A stretch of DNA of 64,000 nucleotides from Caulobacter sp. (GCA_030683005.1 JAUXMY010000012.1:1-64000); one strand, 5' to 3'; numbered from the stretch's first letter, positions 1 through 9,340 are shown. Translations and numbers: made by a program. Notes: generated by a model from the letters alone, not told the origin.

Positions 1-255
1 GACGTCATCGACCTGTCGGGCATCGACGCCAACAGCCTGTTGGGCGGCGACCAGGCCTTCAGCTTCGTGAGCAAGTTCACAAAGGTCGCCGGGCAGGCGG
101 TCGTCACCTTCGCCGGCGGGGTCACCACCGTCAGCCTCGACATCGACGGCGACGGCAAGGCCGACCACCGCATCGCCATCACCGGCGATCACCGGGGGAC
201 GACCGACAACCTCTACACCGGCGGCGGCGACATCGACGGCGGCTGGGTGATGTAG
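1..255 (+). CDS. C-terminal end of an RTX / serralysin-type type I-secreted protein (5' truncated by window)
   Basis: The frame is open from base 1 and stops at 253-255, leaving 85 codons of a larger protein. The visible part runs DVIDLSGIDAN, then GGDQAFSF, then a beta-rich stretch with DIDGDGKADH, and ends DGGWVM. This resembles the C-terminal domain that follows the RTX calcium-binding repeats in serralysin-like proteases and other hemolysin-type proteins. In that family the extreme C-terminus carries the uncleaved signal for type I (ABC-MFP-TolC) secretion. The catalytic or adhesive part lies left of the window, so the exact product cannot be named. The last ~120 bases of the gene and its 3' flank are repeated at 1576-1729. 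Confidence 0.7.
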   Translation, partial: DVIDLSGIDANSLLGGDQAFSFVSKFTKVAGQAVVTFAGGVTTVSLDIDGDGKADHRIAITGDHRGTTDNLYTGGGDIDGGWVM

Positions 256-287
256 CGAGGGCGATCAGGCAGCCGGCCCGGACGCCT
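134..287. repeat. Direct repeat copy 1 (RTX gene 3' end plus flank)
   Basis: This stretch aligns without gaps to 1576-1729 (offset 1442), with about 15 mismatches in 154 bases by eye. It covers the end of the RTX reading frame, the TAG stop and about 30 bases beyond. The last shared bases are gacgcct, after which the copies diverge. In copy 2 those final bases are the C-terminal codons of the RND pump gene. Confidence 0.85.
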
Positions 288-1369
288 TAGGTCGCCGGTT
301 CGGGGGTGATGGCAGCCTTGATGGCGTCGCCCTGGAAGCCGACCATCTCGGGCTGGGTCACGCCGGGCATGACGGCGACGTCGTAGAGTTCGTCCAGCGT
401 GTGGGCGAAGCGCAGCCATTCCTCGGTAACGCCGGTGTCGATGTTGACGATGATCAGGCCGCAGCGGGGTGTCGCGTCGCGGGCGGCCAGTTCCTCGTCC
501 AGGGGCAGGCCTGCGAAGGTCTGGTTGTTGCGCGGGCGCGACAGGCCGATCACCGCATGGCGGCCGATGAAGGCCAGCCCGCGGGCATAGCCGGGGCAGA
601 AGGCGACGGGAGTGAACACCCCGGTGGCGGGATCGACCTGGCCGAACTGGCCCCGGCCGGAGTTCAGCACCCACAGGCGGTCGTCGTACAGGCGCGGCGA
701 GTGGGGCATGGACAGGCCGCTGCAGACGATCTCGCCGCTGTCGACGTCGACAATCACCCCGCCGTCGACCCGGCGCTCGCGCCAGCCGTCCAGGGTGTCG
801 CTGCGGCTGACGGCGCTGACGTAGGCCGGCCGCGTCCCCTCCATGGCCAGGCCGTTCAGGTGGCAGCGATCCTCGGGCGTCCAGGCGGAAATGAAGGGCG
901 GCTTCCACAGCGGGCGGAAGCTGCCTGTTTCGCTGATCCCGCACAGGCCGTTGAACAGGGTGTTGACGAAGATCGGCCCGTCCTGGCCAAGGCCGATGTC
1001 GTGGCAGTCGATCCGCCCGGTGATCCGGCCCTCGCGCGGGACGAAGCGCCGGTCGACCCCGGCCGGCGTCACCGCCCCGGCGGGCATGTCGTTCTCGAAC
1101 CGCCACAGGGCGTACATGCCGCTGGTCCACAGGCTCTGGCCGTCGGTCCACAGCCCCTGGCACTGCTCGATCATCCGCTCATGGGCGCGCACCGTTCCGT
1201 CGGGACGGCGGCCGACCATCACCAGCCGGCCGGCCTGGTAGGTGGTCAGGGCCAGGCTGGCCCCCTGCCCGGCAAGCCAGTCGGAGAAGCCCGGCGACAG
1301 GAGCAGCAGCGGACCGGCGGCGGCGGGCTTGAGCGCGGGCGTGGCGGCAGTCCTGGAAGCGTCGGTCAT
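287..1369 (-). CDS. TIGR03032-like protein of unknown function
   Basis: The product is about 360 residues from the ATG at 1367-1369. This start was chosen because residues further upstream in the frame look like non-coding translation. The sequence has beta-propeller-like texture with phrases such as TTYQAGRLVMVGRR, CQGLWTDGQSLWTSG, WRFENDMPAG and LNSGRGQFGQVDP. These resemble TIGR03032-family proteins, which are uncharacterised and often annotated as tetratricopeptide-associated or hypothetical. No signal peptide or membrane segment is visible. The gene sits alone between two copies of a direct repeat, so it may have arrived as an insertion or been trapped by a duplication. The family name is from recognition of motifs, not a search. 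Confidence 0.65.
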   Translation of the reverse strand: MTDASRTAATPALKPAAAGPLLLLSPGFSDWLAGQGASLALTTYQAGRLVMVGRRPDGTVRAHERMIEQCQGLWTDGQSLWTSGMYALWRFENDMPAGAVTPAGVDRRFVPREGRITGRIDCHDIGLGQDGPIFVNTLFNGLCGISETGSFRPLWKPPFISAWTPEDRCHLNGLAMEGTRPAYVSAVSRSDTLDGWRERRVDGGVIVDVDSGEIVCSGLSMPHSPRLYDDRLWVLNSGRGQFGQVDPATGVFTPVAFCPGYARGLAFIGRHAVIGLSRPRNNQTFAGLPLDEELAARDATPRCGLIIVNIDTGVTEEWLRFAHTLDELYDVAVMPGVTQPEMVGFQGDAIKAAITPEPAT

Positions 1370-1511
1370 GGTCTCACGGCTTACAGCCTCCGGCGCGGTT
1401 TGCCACCCCCGCGCCACGGACGCCGCATTTCCCCCGACCGAGACGTTCTGCCCGATGGGGGATATGCCGCGCGCGATGTCACTATTGCCCTGCCGCCCGC
1501 GACCGACGCCC

Positions 1512-1697
1512 GGCGTCAACACCATCAGCGGCGGATCGGGGAATGACACCCTGCCGGGCGGCGACGGCGACGACAGCCTCGACGGCGACGGCGGCGGCAA
1601 GGCCGACCACCGCATCACCATCGCCGGCGACCATCGAGACTCGACCGGCAACCTCTACACCGGCAGCGGCGACATCGACGGCGGCTGGGTGATGTAG
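1512..1697 (+). pseudogene. Remnant of an RTX protein C-terminus
   Basis: This frame encodes NTISGGSGNDTLPGGDGDDS, two RTX nonapeptide units, joined directly to a second copy of the C-terminal tail GKADHRI...YTGSGDIDGGWVM and a TAG stop. No plausible start or upstream domain belongs to it; the open frame upstream is unrelated translation. The aligned part of the intact gene at the window start has no RTX repeats at the same place, so this copy has lost the segment between its repeat block and the tail. It is best read as a decayed duplicate. It also accounts for most of the stretch 1370-1706, the only gap above 300 bases without an intact gene. Confidence 0.7.
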
Positions 1698-1729
1698 CGC
1701 GGGCGATCAGGCAGCCGGCGCGGACGCCT
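1576..1729. repeat. Direct repeat copy 2 (RTX tail plus RND pump 3' end)
   Basis: Partner of the repeat at 134-287, about 90% identical by eye. Its right end covers the last codons and stop of the RND pump gene (1707-1729). The ancestral order was therefore probably RTX gene converging on the pump gene. Confidence 0.85.
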
Positions 1730-4700
1730 CGGCCACCTCTTCCTCCTCGAACGCCTCGATCTGGCGCGCTGTCCACTCCGGCGATTTCGTGAACCGGGCC
1801 AACAGGTTGTAGAACACCGGCACAACGAACACCGTCAGCATGGTCGCGAAGATCGCGCCGAAGAAGATGGTGATGCCGATGGTCTGGCGGCTGGCCGCTC
1901 CGGCGCCCTGCCACAGCATCAGCGGCAGCGCCCCGAACGCGGCGGTGATCGAGGTCATCACGATGGGACGCAGGCGCAGCACGGACGACTCGATGACCGC
2001 CTCGCGGATCGATCTGCCCTCGTCGCGCAGCTGGTTGGCGAATTCGACGATCAGGATGCCGTTCTTGGCCGCAATGCCTATGAGAATGATCAACCCGATC
2101 TGACTGTAGGTGTTGATCGTCTGGTCGGTCAGCAACAGGCCGAACAGGCCGCCCAGCGCCGCCAGCGGCACGGTCAGCATGATCACCGCCGGGTGGATCC
2201 AGCTCTCGAACTGCGCGGCCAGCACCAGGAACACCAGCAGCAGCGCCATGCCGAAGGCGAGCGACACCGCGCCGGAGGCCTCCAGATAGTCCTTCGCCTG
2301 CCCGCCCCAGGTGTAGCTGACACCCGGATTGGGGTTCTTGGCCGCCTGCTCCTGCAGGAAGGTGACCGCGTCGGCGACCGTGTAGCCGGGCGCCAGCTGG
2401 GCGGTCAGCTCGATCGAGCGCTGGCGGTCGGTGCGCTCCCGGTCAGGCGTGTCGCCCCGCAGGGCGGTGGTGACCACCGCTGACAGCGGCACCAGCGTGC
2501 CGGACGTCGTCCGGACGTAGAGGGTGTTGAGGTCATCAAGCGTCCGGCGCTTCTCCAGATCCGTCTGGACGATGACGTCATACTCCTGGCCGCCCTTGAT
2601 GTAGGTGGTCACCCGCCGGGAGCCGAACATGGTCTCCAGCGAGCGACCTACGGCCTGCGGCGTGACGCCCAGCGCGGCGGCCTTCTCGCGGTCGATCTCC
2701 ACCGACAGGCGCGGTGCGGTCGGCTCATAGTCGAGGCGCGGCCGCGAGAAACCGGGATTTTCCTGCATGGCGTTGCGAATGGGCTCGAGCCAGCTGGCGA
2801 TCTGCTCATAGTCGTTGCCCAGGCCGATCAGGTCGACGCTCGTGCCGCCGCCCTGGCCGCCGCCGCGCTGGAAGGCGCCGCGGACGCTGGCCACGGCGCG
2901 CACGCCGGTGATGTTCGAGAGTGTCTTGTTGAGCTCGGCGGCGACCTTATCGGAGGTCTTGGTCCGCTCACCCCACTCGCCCATGACGATGACGCCATTG
3001 GCGGTGTTGAACTGGGTGGCGCCGAAGCGGGGGATGCTGAGGATATAGCGAGCGGCCTCGCCGCTGGCCTTGTACTTCTCCATCTCGGCCTCGACCTTGG
3101 CCGCCGCCTGCTGGGTATAGTCGAAGCCCGCGCCCTCGGGCCCGGAGATGCTGATGTCGACCCGCCCGCGGTCCTCGGCTGGCACCAGTTCCTGAGGCAG
3201 GGTCACGAACAGGAAGGCGGCCAGCCCCGCCAGCACGGCGACCAGGACGCCAGCGCCGATGGAGGCCACGCGGCGACCCAACAGCATGTCCAGCGAGTTG
3301 CGATAGCTGTTCTTGACCTTGTCGACCGCGAAATCGACGCGGCGGGCCAGCCAGCCTTCTCCCGACGCCGGGCGCAGCAGCTTGGAGGCCAGCATCGGCG
3401 ACAGCGACAGCGCCAGGAAGGCCGAGAAGGCCACGGCCGAGGCGATGGCGACCGCCAACTCCACGAACAGCCGGCCGATGTAGCCCGGCAGGAACATCAG
3501 CGGCGCGAACACGGCGATCAGAACGGCGGTCGTGGCGATGACCGCGAAAAACACCTGTCTCGCGCCGCGGGTGGCGGCCACGACGGGAGGCTCTCCCTCG
3601 TCGACCCGGCGCTGGATGTTCTCGACCACTACGATGGCGTCATCGACCACCAGGCCGACGGCCAGCACCAGCGCCAGCAGGGTCAGCAGGTTCAGCGAAA
3701 AGCCCATCGGGGCCATGATGATGAAGGTCGCCAGCAGGCAGATCGGGGCGACGATCGACGGGATGATCGCGGCCCGCCAGCTGCCCAGGAACACCAGGTT
3801 CACCAGCGCCACCAGGGCGATGGAGATGCCCATGGTGATCCACACCTCGTGGATCGCCTCGGCGGTGAACCGCGAGGAGTCGACGGCGATGATCAACTCG
3901 GTGCCGGCGGGCAGGGTCTTGTTGATCGTCTCGACTTCCCGGGTGGCGGCCTTGGCGATGGCCAGGTCGTTGGCCTGGGACTGGCGCGTCAGGACGATGC
4001 CGATCTGGTCGGCGCCGTTGCCGCGGAACACCCGCCGCGGCTCGGCGGCGCCCTCCGCGATCCGCGCGATGTCGCCCAGCCGGGTGACATAGGCGTCACT
4101 GGCGGCGCCGGCGGCGGCGCGCAGCGGCAGGCGGGCGAAGTCTTCGGGCTTTGCGTAGCCGCGGTTCACCCGGATGGTGAAGTCCTTGGACGCGCCCTCG
4201 AGCGCGCCGGCGGGCAGTTCGACGTTCTGGCTGCTGAGCGCGGTCTCGACATCCTCGACGGTGATGCCGCGGGCGGCCATGGCGTCGGAGTCCAGCCAGA
4301 TGCGCATGGCATAGACCGGACCGTTCAGGCCCACGTTGGCCACGCCCGGAATGGTGGACAGCCGCTCGATCAGGAAGCGGTCGGCATAGTCGGCGAGCTG
4401 GATCGACGTCAGCGTCGTCGAGGCCATGTTCAGGATGATGATCGGCGCGGAGTCGGCGTTCGCCTTGGCGATCTGCGGCGGATCGGCCTGGTCGGGCAGC
4501 TGGTTGACCACACGGCTGGCGGCGTCGCGCACGTCATTGGCCGCCGCTTCCAGGTCGGTGTCCAGCGTGAAGGTGATGTTGATCTGGCTGCGCCCGTCGC
4601 GGCTCGACGAGGTGACCCGGTCGATGCCCTGGATGCCGGAGACCTGGCGCTCCAGCACCTGGGTGATCCGTTCCTCGACGATCTCGGCCGAGGCGCCGCG

Positions 4701-4850
4701 ATAGGTGGTGGAGATCGACACGACGGGGGGGTCGACGCTGGGCAGTTCGCGGATCGGCACGCTGAGAAAGGCGGCCAGGCCGATGACGACGAGGATGATC
4801 GCCGCGACGGCGGCGAAGACCGGACGCTTTACCGAAAGGTCGGACAGCAT
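1707..4850 (-). CDS. RND multidrug efflux permease (AcrB/MexB family)
   Basis: A 1047-residue inner-membrane pump of normal family length. It starts MLSDLSVKRPVFAAVAAII, the usual first transmembrane helix. TM4 contains GLVVDDAIVVVENIQRRVDE with the paired Asp of the proton relay, and TM10 contains GIAAKNGILIVEFA with the conserved Lys. Large periplasmic loops lie between TM1-2 and TM7-8. It should work as a trimer with an adaptor and a TolC-like channel to export drugs or lipophilic compounds by proton antiport. The adaptor gene is immediately upstream and overlaps by one base (TGATG), so the two are translationally coupled. No outer-membrane partner is adjacent; tolC at 15.0-16.5 kb is a possible partner. 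The substrate cannot be read from sequence. Confidence 0.93.
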   Translation of the reverse strand: MLSDLSVKRPVFAAVAAIILVVIGLAAFLSVPIRELPSVDPPVVSISTTYRGASAEIVEERITQVLERQVSGIQGIDRVTSSSRDGRSQINITFTLDTDLEAAANDVRDAASRVVNQLPDQADPPQIAKANADSAPIIILNMASTTLTSIQLADYADRFLIERLSTIPGVANVGLNGPVYAMRIWLDSDAMAARGITVEDVETALSSQNVELPAGALEGASKDFTIRVNRGYAKPEDFARLPLRAAAGAASDAYVTRLGDIARIAEGAAEPRRVFRGNGADQIGIVLTRQSQANDLAIAKAATREVETINKTLPAGTELIIAVDSSRFTAEAIHEVWITMGISIALVALVNLVFLGSWRAAIIPSIVAPICLLATFIIMAPMGFSLNLLTLLALVLAVGLVVDDAIVVVENIQRRVDEGEPPVVAATRGARQVFFAVIATTAVLIAVFAPLMFLPGYIGRLFVELAVAIASAVAFSAFLALSLSPMLASKLLRPASGEGWLARRVDFAVDKVKNSYRNSLDMLLGRRVASIGAGVLVAVLAGLAAFLFVTLPQELVPAEDRGRVDISISGPEGAGFDYTQQAAAKVEAEMEKYKASGEAARYILSIPRFGATQFNTANGVIVMGEWGERTKTSDKVAAELNKTLSNITGVRAVASVRGAFQRGGGQGGGTSVDLIGLGNDYEQIASWLEPIRNAMQENPGFSRPRLDYEPTAPRLSVEIDREKAAALGVTPQAVGRSLETMFGSRRVTTYIKGGQEYDVIVQTDLEKRRTLDDLNTLYVRTTSGTLVPLSAVVTTALRGDTPDRERTDRQRSIELTAQLAPGYTVADAVTFLQEQAAKNPNPGVSYTWGGQAKDYLEASGAVSLAFGMALLLVFLVLAAQFESWIHPAVIMLTVPLAALGGLFGLLLTDQTINTYSQIGLIILIGIAAKNGILIVEFANQLRDEGRSIREAVIESSVLRLRPIVMTSITAAFGALPLMLWQGAGAASRQTIGITIFFGAIFATMLTVFVVPVFYNLLARFTKSPEWTARQIEAFEEEEVAEASAPAA

Positions 4851-5980
4851 CAGCGGGTCGCCGTCTGGCCGGCGGCGGGAGCGGCTGCTGCGGCGGCGGG
4901 TCGCCCGCCGCCCACGCGCAGCGGCTGGCCGTCCTGGATGCGGTTGAGGCCATCGGCGACCACCCGGTCACCGACCTTCAGCCCGCCGCGAATCTCCACG
5001 AAGCCGTCCTGGCTGACGCCGGTGTCGATGGCCTGCTTGCGGGCGGCCTGCCCCTCACCGCGCGCGGCGATGACGAAAACATAGGCCTGGTCGCCCTCGA
5101 ACTGCACGGCCGCCTCGGGCACGGCCAGGGCGTCGCGACCGCCATGCGAGATGGTCACCCGCATCAGCATGCCCGGCTTTATCCGTCCGGCGGGGTTGGG
5201 GAACTCGGCTCGGGCTGTGATGGCGCGTGTGGCGGCGTCGATGCGGCTGTCGAGGAGCGCGATACGGCCCTGGAAGGCGTCGTCGGCATAGGCGTCGGGG
5301 CGCGCCACGATCGGCGAGCCCTCGCGCAGCACCGGCAGGTAGCGGTCCGGCACCTTGAAGTCCACGCGAACTACCGCCACGTCATCCAGAGACACGATGG
5401 GCGAGCCGGGGCTGATGAGCGACCCCGGCGCAACGTCGGTCAGGCCGACCACGCCGGAGAAGGGCGCGCGGATGACGCGGTCCAGCTTGCGCGCGTTGGC
5501 GGCCTTCACCCCGGCGCGGGCGGTCTCAAGCGCCGACTGGTACTGTTCGGCGGTGGCGCGGGGCGCGATGCCCTGGTCGGCCAGCGACTTCCATCGCGCA
5601 TGATCACGTTCGGCCTGGATCAGCCTGGCCTTGGCCTCGATCAGCCCGGCGTCTTCCTCGCCGGCCTTCAGTTCGACAAGGACCTGACCCTGGCTGACGC
5701 GCTGGCCGTCGCGGAACCGCACCGCCGTCACAAGCTCGGTGGTGTTGGAGGTGATGGTCACGGACTGGCGGCCCTTGGCGACGCCCAGAACCTCAATCCG
5801 GTCGATGAACGCCCGGTTCGTCACCGTGACCTGCGACACCGCCGCCGCGCGGCCGGCCGCTCCCCCGCCCGGACCGCCCTGTCCCTTGGGCTGGGCAGTG
5901 GCGAGCTTGAGCGCCCCGCCGACGACCAGCAGGCCGAGCAGGGCCGCCGCGACGATGAGGAAAAAGTGCCGACGGATCAC
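4850..5980 (-). CDS. RND efflux periplasmic adaptor (membrane fusion protein)
   Basis: About 376 residues if translation starts at the GTG at 5978-5980, which has an AGGAG eleven bases upstream and gives VIRRHFFLIVAAALLGLL as a clean signal anchor. An ATG further upstream in the frame would add ~12 residues of poor signal sequence. The body shows barrel-sandwich halves (VAKGRQSVTITSNTTELV and RAPFSGVVGLTDVAPGSLI) flanking a helical hairpin, then a beta-barrel ending RVVADGLNRIQDGQPLRV. It links the downstream permease to an outer-membrane channel. Its stop overlaps the permease start, so the two form one operon. Confidence 0.92.
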   Translation of the reverse strand: MIRRHFFLIVAAALLGLLVVGGALKLATAQPKGQGGPGGGAAGRAAAVSQVTVTNRAFIDRIEVLGVAKGRQSVTITSNTTELVTAVRFRDGQRVSQGQVLVELKAGEEDAGLIEAKARLIQAERDHARWKSLADQGIAPRATAEQYQSALETARAGVKAANARKLDRVIRAPFSGVVGLTDVAPGSLISPGSPIVSLDDVAVVRVDFKVPDRYLPVLREGSPIVARPDAYADDAFQGRIALLDSRIDAATRAITARAEFPNPAGRIKPGMLMRVTISHGGRDALAVPEAAVQFEGDQAYVFVIAARGEGQAARKQAIDTGVSQDGFVEIRGGLKVGDRVVADGLNRIQDGQPLRVGGGRPAAAAAAPAAGQTATR

Positions 5981-6103
5981 GGGATACGACTCTCCTGGCC
6001 GGAGAGTCCGGCGCGACATGACGGCACATATAGGGTCATTTCCCCGAGCGTAAACCGGATTGAGGTGACGCTCGCATGACCCAACATTGCAGCGCCGAAA
6101 CAA

Positions 6104-6835
6104 TCAGAAGCGGCGCCACAGGGCCAGGACCGGTCCATCCTCGACAGGGCCTGCCTTTCCGGCCGCCGAGCCCCGCCACCCCGCCTGCAGGCTCCAGTCG
6201 CCGAAATGCCTCACGGCGGAGACCTCGACCTTGACCCAGGACGGCTCGGCGTCGGTCCAGCCGGCGTAAGTCTGGGCCAGCAACAGCCACCGGGCCGTGG
6301 GCGCGTAGCCGACGGTCAGATCCAGCCGGGTCTCGTCGGGCAGTTCGACACGGCCGATCCGGGCGACCTGCGCCTCGACAAACAGCGCGCCATCACCGGC
6401 CGCGAACGACCGGCCGGCCAGCAGCCGCACCTCGCCCGCCGCGTCGCCGGCGCCAGGCGGGGCGTAGCCGGCGTTCCGTCCATCGCCGGGCGCGATGCCG
6501 CCGACGTAGAGGCTGATCACCATTCGCTCGTCCCGAAACAGCGCGTAGCGCAGGCCCAGCTCGGAGGGTCCCCGCCCTTCATACGCGAGCCCCGCCTCCT
6601 CGCCCCGCGACCAGGCGACCTTGCCCTGCAACGTGATGCGCCGGCTCAGACCATGTTCGAGGTGCAGGCTGGCGGTCTCGTCGGTGCGTTCGACCCAGTC
6701 GTAGCGGCGGCCGTCGAGATCCCAGGCGTCATCCGCTCGCGCGCGCTCGTACTTCAGGATAGCCAGGGTCTCGCCCGGCTCCAGCGGCCAGGCGCCGGCC
6801 CGGGCCTGACCGCAAACGCAAACCGCCGCAAGCAC
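6104..6835 (-). CDS. Uncharacterised secreted, probably outer-membrane beta-barrel protein
   Basis: Unrecognised. From the GTG at 6833-6835 the product is 243 residues with a short signal-like start (VLAAVCVCGQARAGAW). The rest alternates polar and hydrophobic residues and ends in an aromatic (LALWRRF), as outer-membrane barrels do. Phrases such as GPSELGLRYALFRDERMVISL and LDLTVGYAPTARWLLLAQTYAGW look like strands of a transporter- or MetA-pathway-like barrel. The start is uncertain: the frame is open upstream into the aldolase gene, and a start near that gene's stop (6877) is possible but no ATG or GTG lies there. It follows the aldolase gene by about 40 bases on the same strand. Confidence 0.55.
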   Translation of the reverse strand: MLAAVCVCGQARAGAWPLEPGETLAILKYERARADDAWDLDGRRYDWVERTDETASLHLEHGLSRRITLQGKVAWSRGEEAGLAYEGRGPSELGLRYALFRDERMVISLYVGGIAPGDGRNAGYAPPGAGDAAGEVRLLAGRSFAAGDGALFVEAQVARIGRVELPDETRLDLTVGYAPTARWLLLAQTYAGWTDAEPSWVKVEVSAVRHFGDWSLQAGWRGSAAGKAGPVEDGPVLALWRRF

Positions 6836-6876
6836 GAGGCTCGCGGCGGCCGCGGTCGTTCCTCGCCTTGAAAAGC

Positions 6877-7653
6877 CTAGGCGTCGTAGCCCGGCGCGTT
6901 GCGGTCCAGCTGACGCAGGCACCCGGGCCAGGCCAGGTTGCCGATGGCGCCCATGCCCCGGCCCATCTGGCCCATGACCTCGGCCTGAGCGGCTTCCGGC
7001 GCGAACAGTACGTTCTCGCGTCCCGCCGAAAGCGCCATGGTCTGCTGCAGACACGCCCGCTCCAGATAGAACATGCCCAGCCAACAGGCCGCGGCAGTGT
7101 CGCCGACCGCCAGGGTGCCGTGATTGCGCAGCAGCATCAGCGTCTTGTCGCCGATATCAGCCACAAGTCGCTCCCGCTCGTCAAGGTTGAGGGCAATGCC
7201 CTCATAGTCGTGATAGGCGATTTGCGGCAGCACGATCAGCGCGTGCTGGCTCAGCGGCAGCAGGCCTTCCTTCTGGGCGGAAACGGCGACGCCCTGGTCG
7301 GAATGCAGGTGCATCACGAACATGGCGTCCTCGCGCGCCGCGTGGATTGCCGAGTGGATGGTGAAGCCCGCCGGATTGATGAAGTAGGGGGTTTCCTGCA
7401 GCACCTTGCCGTCGAGGTCGATCTTGACCAGCGAACTGGCGGTGATCTCGTCGAAGAACATGCCGTAGGGATTGATCAGGAAGTGATGCTCCGGCCCCGG
7501 AATCCGGGCGGAGATATGGGTGAAGATCATGTCGTCCCACCCGTGCAGCGCCACCAGACGGTAGAGGGCGGCCAAGTCGACCCGGGCCTTCCATTCCGCC
7601 TCGCTGACCTTGCCCTTGAGCGAGCCCACGCCCGTCATTGAACCGTCGGCCAT
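6877..7653 (-). CDS. Class II aldolase/adducin family protein
   Basis: 258 residues from the ATG at 7651-7653, which has a strong GGAGGAG upstream. The fold markers are HGWDDMIFTHISARIPG near the N-terminus, FTIHSAIHAARED with MHLHSD (zinc-ligand histidines) in the middle, and LLRNHGTLAVGDT towards the C-terminus. Members include fuculose-phosphate aldolase and ribulose-phosphate epimerase, but alphaproteobacterial copies of this shape usually have no assigned substrate. It is divergent from the amidase gene; the 156 bases between them must hold both promoters. Specific activity cannot be assigned. Confidence 0.88.
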   Translation of the reverse strand: MADGSMTGVGSLKGKVSEAEWKARVDLAALYRLVALHGWDDMIFTHISARIPGPEHHFLINPYGMFFDEITASSLVKIDLDGKVLQETPYFINPAGFTIHSAIHAAREDAMFVMHLHSDQGVAVSAQKEGLLPLSQHALIVLPQIAYHDYEGIALNLDERERLVADIGDKTLMLLRNHGTLAVGDTAAACWLGMFYLERACLQQTMALSAGRENVLFAPEAAQAEVMGQMGRGMGAIGNLAWPGCLRQLDRNAPGYDA

Positions 7654-7809
7654 GGCGTTTCTCCTCCCGCACCTTGTTGTGTTGTGGCCAGAGTCGCGCC
7701 GCGGCGCGCGCGCGTCAAGCGTTGCGCAGCTTGCGGACCGGCGTTCCACGGGCCAAGCTGATCGCTGTTCACGGACGCGACAGACGTCCGGATGGGAGGG
7801 CTTCTTGAA

Positions 7810-9297
7810 ATGACCGAACTGACCCGCCGCGGCCTGCTGGCCGCCTCCGCCGCGACCGCCGCCGCCGCGCCGCTCGTCGCCCGGGCAAAGCCGGCCGCGC
7901 CGGCCGCCGCCTGGACCCAGGACGCGACCACGATCGCCTCGATGATCCGCAACAAGGAGATCAGCGCGCTCGAGGCCGTGGAAGCGGCCATCCGCCGGTC
8001 GGAGGCCCTGCAGCCGAAGCTGAACTTCATGGTCAACTCCGACTACGACCGCGCGCTGGACGCGGCGAGGAACGGCGGCCAGACCGGGCCGTTCGCCGGG
8101 GTGCCGTTCCTGATCAAGGACCTCAACGACTACGCCGGCACGCCCACGCGCAACGGCTCCGGCGGCTATCGCGACGCACCGGCGGCCGCGGCGAGCGAAC
8201 CCTGGGTCGCGGCGGCGCTGCGGGCCGGCCTGATCCCGATCGGCAAGTCGGCCTCCCCGGAGTTCGGCTACCTGCCGACCACCGAGCCCCTCGCCTATGG
8301 CCCGACACGCAATCCCTGGAACACCAGCCGCTCGACCGGCGGATCCTCCGGTGGCTCGGCGGCGGCTACAGCGGCCGGCGTGGTGCCGATGGCCCACGCT
8401 ACCGACGGCGGCGGCTCGATCCGTATCCCGGCCGCCAACTGCGGCCTGTTCGGCTTCAAGCCCTCGCGCGGCCGCCTGATCGGCAACACCGACATGCGGG
8501 TCATCGCGCTTTCGGTCGGCCATGTGGACAGCCTGTCGGTCCGCGACTCGGCGGCGATGTTCGCGGCCACCGAACGCACCGAGAAGGGCGCGCCCTTCAA
8601 GCCCATCGGCCTCATCCGCAAACCGCTCCGCAGGAAGTTGCGCATCGGCGTGCTCAGCACCAGCGGCAGCGGTCGTGAACCCGACCCGGAGGTGCGCGCC
8701 GGCCTGGACGGCGCGGTGAAGCTGCTCGAGGGCCTGGGCCACCGGGTCAGCGAGACGAAGTGGCCGATCGACTCAGCCCGCTTCGGCCAGGACTTCCTGA
8801 CCCTGTGGTCGGCCGGCGCGGCGATGGACATGGGGGCGATGGCCAAAATGCTGGGCCGCGCGCCCGACGCCGCCATGGCCGAGCCCTTCTCGCTGGGCAT
8901 GGCCGAACTGATCGCCAAGGCGCCCGACGGCGCGGTCGACGCGGCCATCGGCCGGCTGGCGGCGGACGCGGCGACCTACGCCACCTGGTTCGACGATCTC
9001 GACGTCATCGTCTCGCCGGTGCTGACCAAACCGCCCGTGCCGCTGGGCTATGTCTCGGGCGACGTGCCCTTCGCCGAACTCTCGGAGCGCCTGACCAACT
9101 ACGTCGGCTACACCCCGCTGCACAACGTCGCCGGCGCCCCGGCCATGAGCGTGCCGCTGCACTGGACCGCCGACGGCCTGCCGGTGGGCGTCCACTTCGC
9201 GGCCAAGGCCGGGAATGACGCGCTGCTGTTCGCGCTGGCGTATCAGCTCGAGGCGGCCCAGCCCTGGGCGCAGAGGAAGCCGGGAGTGAGCGCTTAG
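7810..9297 (+). CDS. Amidase-signature hydrolase with Tat-type signal
   Basis: 495 residues from the ATG at 7810, preceded by GGGAGGG. The N-terminus TRRGLLAASAATAAAAPLVARA looks like a twin-arginine signal peptide, so the enzyme is probably exported folded. The amidase-signature triad is visible: Lys103 in FLIKDLND, Ser179 in GGSSGGS and the nucleophile Ser203 in DGGGSIRIPA. The C-terminal part PLHNVAGAPAMSVPLHW is also typical. The family hydrolyses amides, aryl-acylamides or nylon-type oligomers; GatA is a relative but lacks a signal. It converges on the acyl-CoA ligase gene, with a hairpin repeat between them. Confidence 0.9.
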   Translation: MTELTRRGLLAASAATAAAAPLVARAKPAAPAAAWTQDATTIASMIRNKEISALEAVEAAIRRSEALQPKLNFMVNSDYDRALDAARNGGQTGPFAGVPFLIKDLNDYAGTPTRNGSGGYRDAPAAAASEPWVAAALRAGLIPIGKSASPEFGYLPTTEPLAYGPTRNPWNTSRSTGGSSGGSAAATAAGVVPMAHATDGGGSIRIPAANCGLFGFKPSRGRLIGNTDMRVIALSVGHVDSLSVRDSAAMFAATERTEKGAPFKPIGLIRKPLRRKLRIGVLSTSGSGREPDPEVRAGLDGAVKLLEGLGHRVSETKWPIDSARFGQDFLTLWSAGAAMDMGAMAKMLGRAPDAAMAEPFSLGMAELIAKAPDGAVDAAIGRLAADAATYATWFDDLDVIVSPVLTKPPVPLGYVSGDVPFAELSERLTNYVGYTPLHNVAGAPAMSVPLHWTADGLPVGVHFAAKAGNDALLFALAYQLEAAQPWAQRKPGVSA

Positions 9298-9305
9298 CAC
9301 TGATA

Positions 9306-9333
9306 GGGACAGACACCCGTAGGTGTCTGTCCC
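9306..9333. repeat. Palindromic repeat, single-hairpin copy
   Basis: A perfect 12-base stem (GGGACAGACACC / GGTGTCTGTCCC) with loop CGTA, preceded by CTGATA. It matches the second hairpin of the two-hairpin elements at 20.3 and 52.4 kb. It lies between convergent genes and could stop transcription from both sides. Confidence 0.75.
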
Positions 9334-9340
9334 GAACAGC

